A stretch of 64,000 bases of DNA from Chamaecrista fasciculata (lineage: Eukaryota; Streptophyta; Magnoliopsida; Fabales; Fabaceae): assembly GCA_003254925.1 (NCBI GenBank), contig QANZ01017106.1, forward strand, positions 250,416-314,415, in the 5' to 3' direction. The notes beneath the pieces were generated by a model. It saw only the letters and a list, made by a program, of their open reading frames with translations. It did no database searches and had not been told where the DNA came from. Positions 59,367 to 64,000 of this stretch are shown in pieces (positions within the stretch are counted from its first letter, which is position 1; each line of letters begins with the position of its first letter). The translations under genes and the position numbers were made by a program.

Positions 59367-59768
59367 AATTTGGGTGGGTATTTAAGATATTCCTCTGAAT
59401 CCACCCGTAAAAAATATTTATATTCGTCGGATACCGGATATTGGATAGGATACGGGTATTAAAAAATAAAAATTTAACTATCCATTCGGTATCTGTTACC
59501 TTATAATATAAATATTTTATTATATTTTATACATTTTTTTATTATATTTTTAATTAATTTATTTTAATTAACGAATATTAAGTATTGGATATTGGATATA
59601 TCTGATTTTTGAATTATGATATCATATCTAATATCCATTATTTTCAGATATTTCGGATACCGAATATCAGATAGATTAGGATAGAATAGGATACAGATAT
59701 TGAAAGAATGAAAAGATACGGATACGGATAATGATAAATTTTCGGATATCATATCTATTGTCATCCCT
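59367..59768. mobile_element. hAT-like MITE, GGATAT-rich family, 8-bp target-site duplication
   Basis: Flanked by AGTATAAC on both sides (59359-59366 and 59769-59776). Ends 'aatttgggtgggtattt' and the inverse of 'agggatgacaatagatat' are only weakly inverted. The interior is full of GGATAC/GGATATT words in both orientations. It sits just upstream (on the minus strand) of the importin pseudogene's 5' end. Same family as 2828-3241. Confidence 0.8.
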
Positions 59769-59835
59769 AGTATAACCTTTTCATCCTAAAAAGTAAAAAC
59801 ACAGATTTGACCAAAAGAATTAAAGAAAAGAAAAA

Positions 59836-60115
59836 GGCTAAGTCTTATTTTAGTCCCTCAGTTATGCTCAATGTTCCAAATTGGTCCCTCAATTATTTTT
59901 AATTCTATATTGGTCCCTCAGTTATCCAAAATTTGGCACAGTTGGTTTCTCAAATATTTTTCATCCATTTTTCTGTTAAAAAAAGACAAAATTAATTTTT
60001 AACTCCTAAAATTTTGAATTTTTGCTTTAAGGTCTTTTTTTTCTATAATAGAATCAAAATGTAAAAAGGAAGAAATAAATAGGAGTTTTAGTTATTTCAC
60101 ACCACAACTTCTCTA
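59836..60115. mobile_element. Solo terminal repeat of the inner Mutator-like family
   Basis: 'ggctaagtcttattttagtc', 'cctcagttatgctcaatgtt', 'tttttcatccatttttctgt' and 'aggtctttttttt' match the left arm of 37591-38575 in order. No second arm is present. Confidence 0.75.
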
Positions 60116-60307
60116 TATACGTATTTTGATGAGTAATTTCTTCTAGTACCAATGAAAAATTAAATCTATATACATATGTTGATTGCCAGATAGAGTAATC
60201 ACTTATATAATTTGATACTAATTCATTCTATATAAGAATTTCAATAAGAAAAAATTATTAAACTACAGTACGAATAGATCCCGTGAGAAAAATTGTTATT
60301 CTTTAAA

Positions 60308-60425
60308 GTAAATTATACAAAAGGGTCATGTGATTTGGCCCATTTTTAGATAGGGTTCATGTGGTTTAAAAAGTGTCAAATAGTTTGCTCGGTTAACAAA
60401 AGAGGTCCCGGAGTCTAAAATTTAA
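60308..60425. mobile_element. Solo terminal repeat of the outer Mutator-like family
   Basis: 'taaattatacaaaagggtca', 'ggcccatttttagatagggt' and 'gtggtttaaaaagtgtcaaa' match the left arm of the outer element at 32058. No partner arm. Confidence 0.7.
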
Positions 60426-60532
60426 TGAAAATTTTGGCTAAAATACTATTTTAAGTCCCTAACTATTAATTTTCTATGCGTTTAATTCCTTATTAGTATG
60501 AAAGGGACTAAACCGTGATTTCAAAACAATTT

Positions 60533-60787
60533 TGGGTCCGTTTGGTAGTATGTGTGGTATGTAAAGGAAAGGGTTTTACAAGGGAAAAATTGTGAGGGAA
60601 AAGAAAAGTAGTTGAGGGGATGTAAAGTAGGTAAAAATTGAAAGTGTTTGGTATAAAAAGGTAGGGGAGGGAAAGTAAAATAGATATAGAAAAAAATGAC
60701 AAAAATGCCCTTCCCACAACCACCACCAGACTGCCGCCGCCGCCGNTACAATGCAAAGGCAATTCCTATGTACCAAACGGAGCCTTT
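60533..60787. mobile_element. Small MITE with CCGTTTGGTA ends
   Basis: Left GGGTCCGTTTGGTAGTATG, right 'tatgtaccaaacggagcc'. The ends are inverse over CCGTTTGGTA. Internal GGAAAGGG-rich then CCACCACC/GCCGCC-rich sequence, one N at 60746. Target-site duplication not clear. Confidence 0.6.
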
Positions 60788-61573
60788 AAGAACTAAAAAA
60801 TAACAATCTCCATTGATGCTTCCTCTTCCTCCAACACGAAACTCGAATACCCACCACCACCATTCAAGAAACCAAGAATCTATTCACCAACAACATTCCC
60901 CCCAATTTCTGAGGCTCAGATCTACAATTTCGAAACCCAACTCTGCTAAAGATTCCCACAAAAAAAAACCAAAAAAAAAAAGTTTTTTTTATAAAAAATA
61001 GTGACCCGTCCAATTTTTTCATTAAATTGGTATTATTTTTCAAAAAAATTGAGTTTTTTTTTTTAAATAATTATCTTATTTTTTATGTAGAGTATAATGT
61101 TGAAATTATTTATCAAATTCTTGCATAATTATTTGTTTTAGTTGAAAATAAATTATTTGGCTCCTGAATTTATAAAGATTATTCTATTTTGGTCCTGAAT
61201 CCATTGTTTGGTCATTAAATTTGAGAGAGACACAACACCCAATCGATGATGAATGCAATTTTTTACAGCCAAGATATACATTTTACTTATTTAAAGACCA
61301 ATTCGTTAAATCGATATAAAATGATGAACCAAATAGTAAATTTTTTAAAATTTCCATATTATTTACATTTTAATCCTTTCATTTCATTTCACAAAATACA
61401 ACTCCAACTTTCACTCTTAACACTCTTGAATAACAATGTGGCGAAAAGAAATTCTCTCTATATATATTAAAAAAGGGGCCTAATATGTTATAAATTTTGA
61501 TTTCGCTTAGTGTGACCCAGCGATATTAACACAATAACACCAGCGATAGTGACACCAGTACACCACAGCGACA
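60788..61573. promoter_or_regulatory. Upstream region of the 61-63 kb response regulator
   Basis: AT-rich with A-runs near 60960-60990. 61338-61453 is the sequence that recurs at 56459-56575. 'tctctatatatattaaaaaa' at 61454-61473 is a candidate TATA region about 110 bp before the start codon. No other gene. Confidence 0.45.
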
Positions 61574-63106
61574 ATGACACCCCCACCGCCACCGCCCGAC
61601 GACGACAAATTTCCGGTGGGCATGAGGGTTCTATTCATAGAGAACAATCAAGATCAGCAAATTCTCACAATTGATGAATTGCGAGAAAAAAATTACCACG
61701 GTAATAATATCTTCTTTCTTTTTTTTCCTGCTTTCTTTCTTTCTTTCTTGTTTTTAATAATACAATTATCAAGAAAGCATTACTTGTCGGTCATTTCTTT
61801 CTTTATTCGTAGTTACTGCAACCACCCAATCACTTCATGAAATCTTAAGTGAAAGTGAAATACATCTCAAAGACTCGGATATAATCATAATCGATATTGA
61901 CAAACAAAACCACGATGATCTTGTAAGATTCATCCAGACAGCTAAATTTGAGATGGGTATTCCGATTATTTGTAAGTGCCTGTTATATACTTATATCTTC
62001 TAATATTTTATTATTAATTACACATATTTTTATAATAAATGTAGGCATATACTTAATCACGTTTAAAAAATATTGTACAGTAATTTCATCCGAGTATACA
62101 CGGGAGTCTGCCAAGAGTGCCATGCGTATAGGGGCTTCTGCTTACTTTACCAAGCCTATGAGTCAAGAGGCACTGGAATTTACGTGGAATTTTGTTTGGG
62201 AGAGAAGGCTGGCGAGAAAAGGAAAACAAATAATGCCTCAAAATACAAATAATGAAAATATAGGACAAAGAGAACTAAGTGTACCTGATGTTGAAGATAG
62301 AGAACCAGCTGTAAGACAAAGAGAAGTAGATGTACCTGAAGTTGAAGAATTAGGTATAGGTATATCTGGACAGAGGCATCCTATGGTGTGGACTGCTGAA
62401 TTAGAAGACAAATTTCTCGCGGCAGTGCAAGAGCTTAATGGACCAGCAAGTATGACCCATTTGTGCCTGTATATATATATATATAAGTTGGGTTAATTAA
62501 TAGTACAATATAATCAATCAATTTGTATTTTAGGTGCGAGGCCATCAAGAATACTTGAACTTATGAATGTTCCAGGTCTTACAAGACGGAACATATCCAG
62601 TCATTTGCAGGTTTTCCTTCTAATTTAATTTGTTGATTTTCTTTTCATTCATGTAAAGAGACACGTTACATTCTTTGATACTATTATATCTACAGAGACA
62701 CCGGCGTCAGTGCCAGAGAAATCAACGTGAAGGAAGAGCTGGGAGTCATCCTCGTCCTTATATTGTCCGTCCTAGTCCTCGTCGTCCATTACTAAACATA
62801 TCGCAGCACCCTTATTATCACCCAAGACAGAATCATAATCAGAATGTTCCATTGCTCCAGAGATTACATCCAGGACAATTTTGGCCTCAGCCTCAACTAC
62901 AAGTACCTCCGCCCTTGCTGCTAGAAGATCATAACCCACTTCAGAATCAATATTACTTTTCAATGCTCCAAAGTGCTCATCCACAACTTCAGCCTCAGCC
63001 TCGATCACAACCAGCTCCTTTTCTGCTACAAGATAATCATCATCAGCATGCACAGCTTCAGTTGTCAACTAGAGGACAATCGTTTCCTTTTTTCCGTTTC
63101 ATATAA
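61574..63106 (+). CDS. B-type-like (pseudo) response regulator, five exons, 380 aa
   Basis: Exons 61574-61700, 61813-61971, 62081-62449, 62534-62610, 62696-63106; GT..AG introns with the same phases as the minus-strand gene at 41-43 kb, joining to 1143 nt. Starts MTPPPPPPDDDKFPVGMRVL. The receiver keeps an Asp (IIIIDIDKQN) and the Lys (AYFTKPMSQ), but the acidic cluster is FIENN. A linker repeats a 'vpdve/vpeve' phrase twice (REPAVRQREVDVPEVEE). The DNA-binding domain is weak: VWTAELEDKFLAAVQELNGP, then SRILELMNVPGLTRRNISSH, then LQRHRRQ where the family has SHLQKYR. The C-terminal part is rich in Gln, Pro and His. It is probably a diverging nuclear regulator; DNA binding may be altered. It could also be a recent pseudogene with an open frame. 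Confidence 0.82.
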
Positions 63107-64000
63107 CAGAATGTAATCAGTTTCGTTCAAAAGTATATAAAAAATAAAACTCAAACTTGAGTATTCAGTTGCTTGCTACATACTGCTTAAATGCACTATC
63201 CTGCTTAAATGCAACTACAATTCTTTGTTCTTTTCCTACATTGGCTTCAAAGTATCAACCAAAGTCAAACTGTGCATAATATTTAAACATAAATTTAACA
63301 GGAACCAGCAGCCAGCTTTAGTAGAGCGGAAACAATTTGAAATAATTATAAACAAGCTTTGACAGGAGTAGATTTAGGTTTCCAATGAGCAGCCAAGTAA
63401 AAGAAGTATCTGAATACTCCATGATAATCCATTTCTTGACAAGATAAAATAGATCCCGTCCCCCAAAACTAAAGGATGTAATGATATCTTGACAAAAAAC
63501 AATATTCTGAGGAAAATTGTATGGCTCTGCAGAACAATACCATTATATCAAAAAGCAGGACAGGAAATAATAAAAAAAAAAAAGCTTACTTGCAAACTCC
63601 CAAAAGCTCGATCGTTGACCTCCCAAAATGGAAATTTAATCAACGTCAACACCACCAAAGATATGAAATTGAAGTCTCACGATCTCATTGCTGCAGAAAA
63701 CCAAATAAAATTACTAATCTTAAAACACCTCATGAATAAAGACCTCTAAAAAGACAACAAAACTGGCAGAAACAAACAAACAAAATATCGAGTATGCCTA
63801 TTTACAGTTGTAGCAGGATTCCTTTGGCTTATATTCCATAGCACAAACTACTTACAACAACCCATTCAGAGAAACCAAAGTTCACTACTTGGCGTCAATT
63901 CAGTGAATGAGTTACTATAAGTTAATAAATAATAACAATAACAATAATTATATTTGGAAATTCATCAAAAAAGTGCAGGGAAAGGTAATATATATATATA
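63107..64000. other. 3' flank and spacer to the window end
   Basis: 63130-63180 resembles the 3' flanks at 50541 and 55245. No further gene recognised; open frames at 63489-63749 have no family features. Ends in a TA run. Confidence 0.5.

Noticed and set aside
62772..63068. Minus-strand frame opposite the last exon of the 61-63 kb gene
   Set aside because: Shadow of the Gln/Pro-rich exon.
1..64000. CRISPR arrays, tRNA or rRNA genes
   Set aside because: No regularly spaced identical repeats with unique spacers. No cloverleaf with both boxes in correct form; only SINE-like A/B-box words at 36985-37105 and perhaps near 13070.

Overview
This is an AT-rich eudicot plant nuclear window. The evidence is split genes with short GT..AG introns and good splice sites, plant-only transcription factor families (KANADI/GARP and B-type-like response regulators), and plant transposon remnants (LINEs, Mutator-like elements, hAT-like MITEs, a tRNA-derived SINE tail, a copia gag fragment and a Tat/Ogre-like fragment). 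There is one 150-base gap (3242-3391) and a few single N bases. The species cannot be named from the sequence alone.

Layout. 1-20 kb is gene-poor: AT-rich spacer, foldback elements, and two decayed LINE pieces. 20.05-21.66 kb is a LINE 3' remnant in reverse. 22.7-27.14 kb is a complete six-exon KANADI1-like gene on the plus strand. It converges on a complete three-exon gene (27.88-30.81 kb, minus) for a 225-residue hydrophobic membrane protein that may be related to the lipid-droplet protein LDIP. 32.06-34.52 kb holds two nested Mutator-like elements carrying pieces of host genes. 35.0-36.2 kb holds a roughly 30-bp GC-rich minisatellite and a hAT-like MITE. 36.7 kb holds an orphan myosin XI exon. 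37.6-38.6 kb holds another element of the same Mutator-like family.

From 39.5 kb to the end the window is a decayed cluster of response-regulator genes. It has a full gene on the minus strand (41.2-43.15 kb, 494 aa), a receiver-only gene on the plus strand (48.94-49.74 kb, 153 aa) and a second full gene on the plus strand (61.57-63.11 kb, 380 aa). It also has an exon-1 fragment at 39.7 kb and several orphan copies of the genes' flanking sequence. All three proteins have lost most of the acidic cluster of the receiver while keeping the Asp at the phosphoacceptor position. Interspersed are a LINE with a perfect 15-bp target-site duplication, a GDSL-lipase fragment, a copia gag fragment, and an importin-beta1 pseudogene that still has its 5'UTR intron. 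The 3' break of that pseudogene abuts a copy of a response-regulator leader.

The two ordinary genes (KANADI1-like and the membrane protein) look intact. No wholly new system is evident. The most informative structures are the nested gene-carrying Mutator-like elements and the degenerate response-regulator cluster with its duplicated flanks and promoter.
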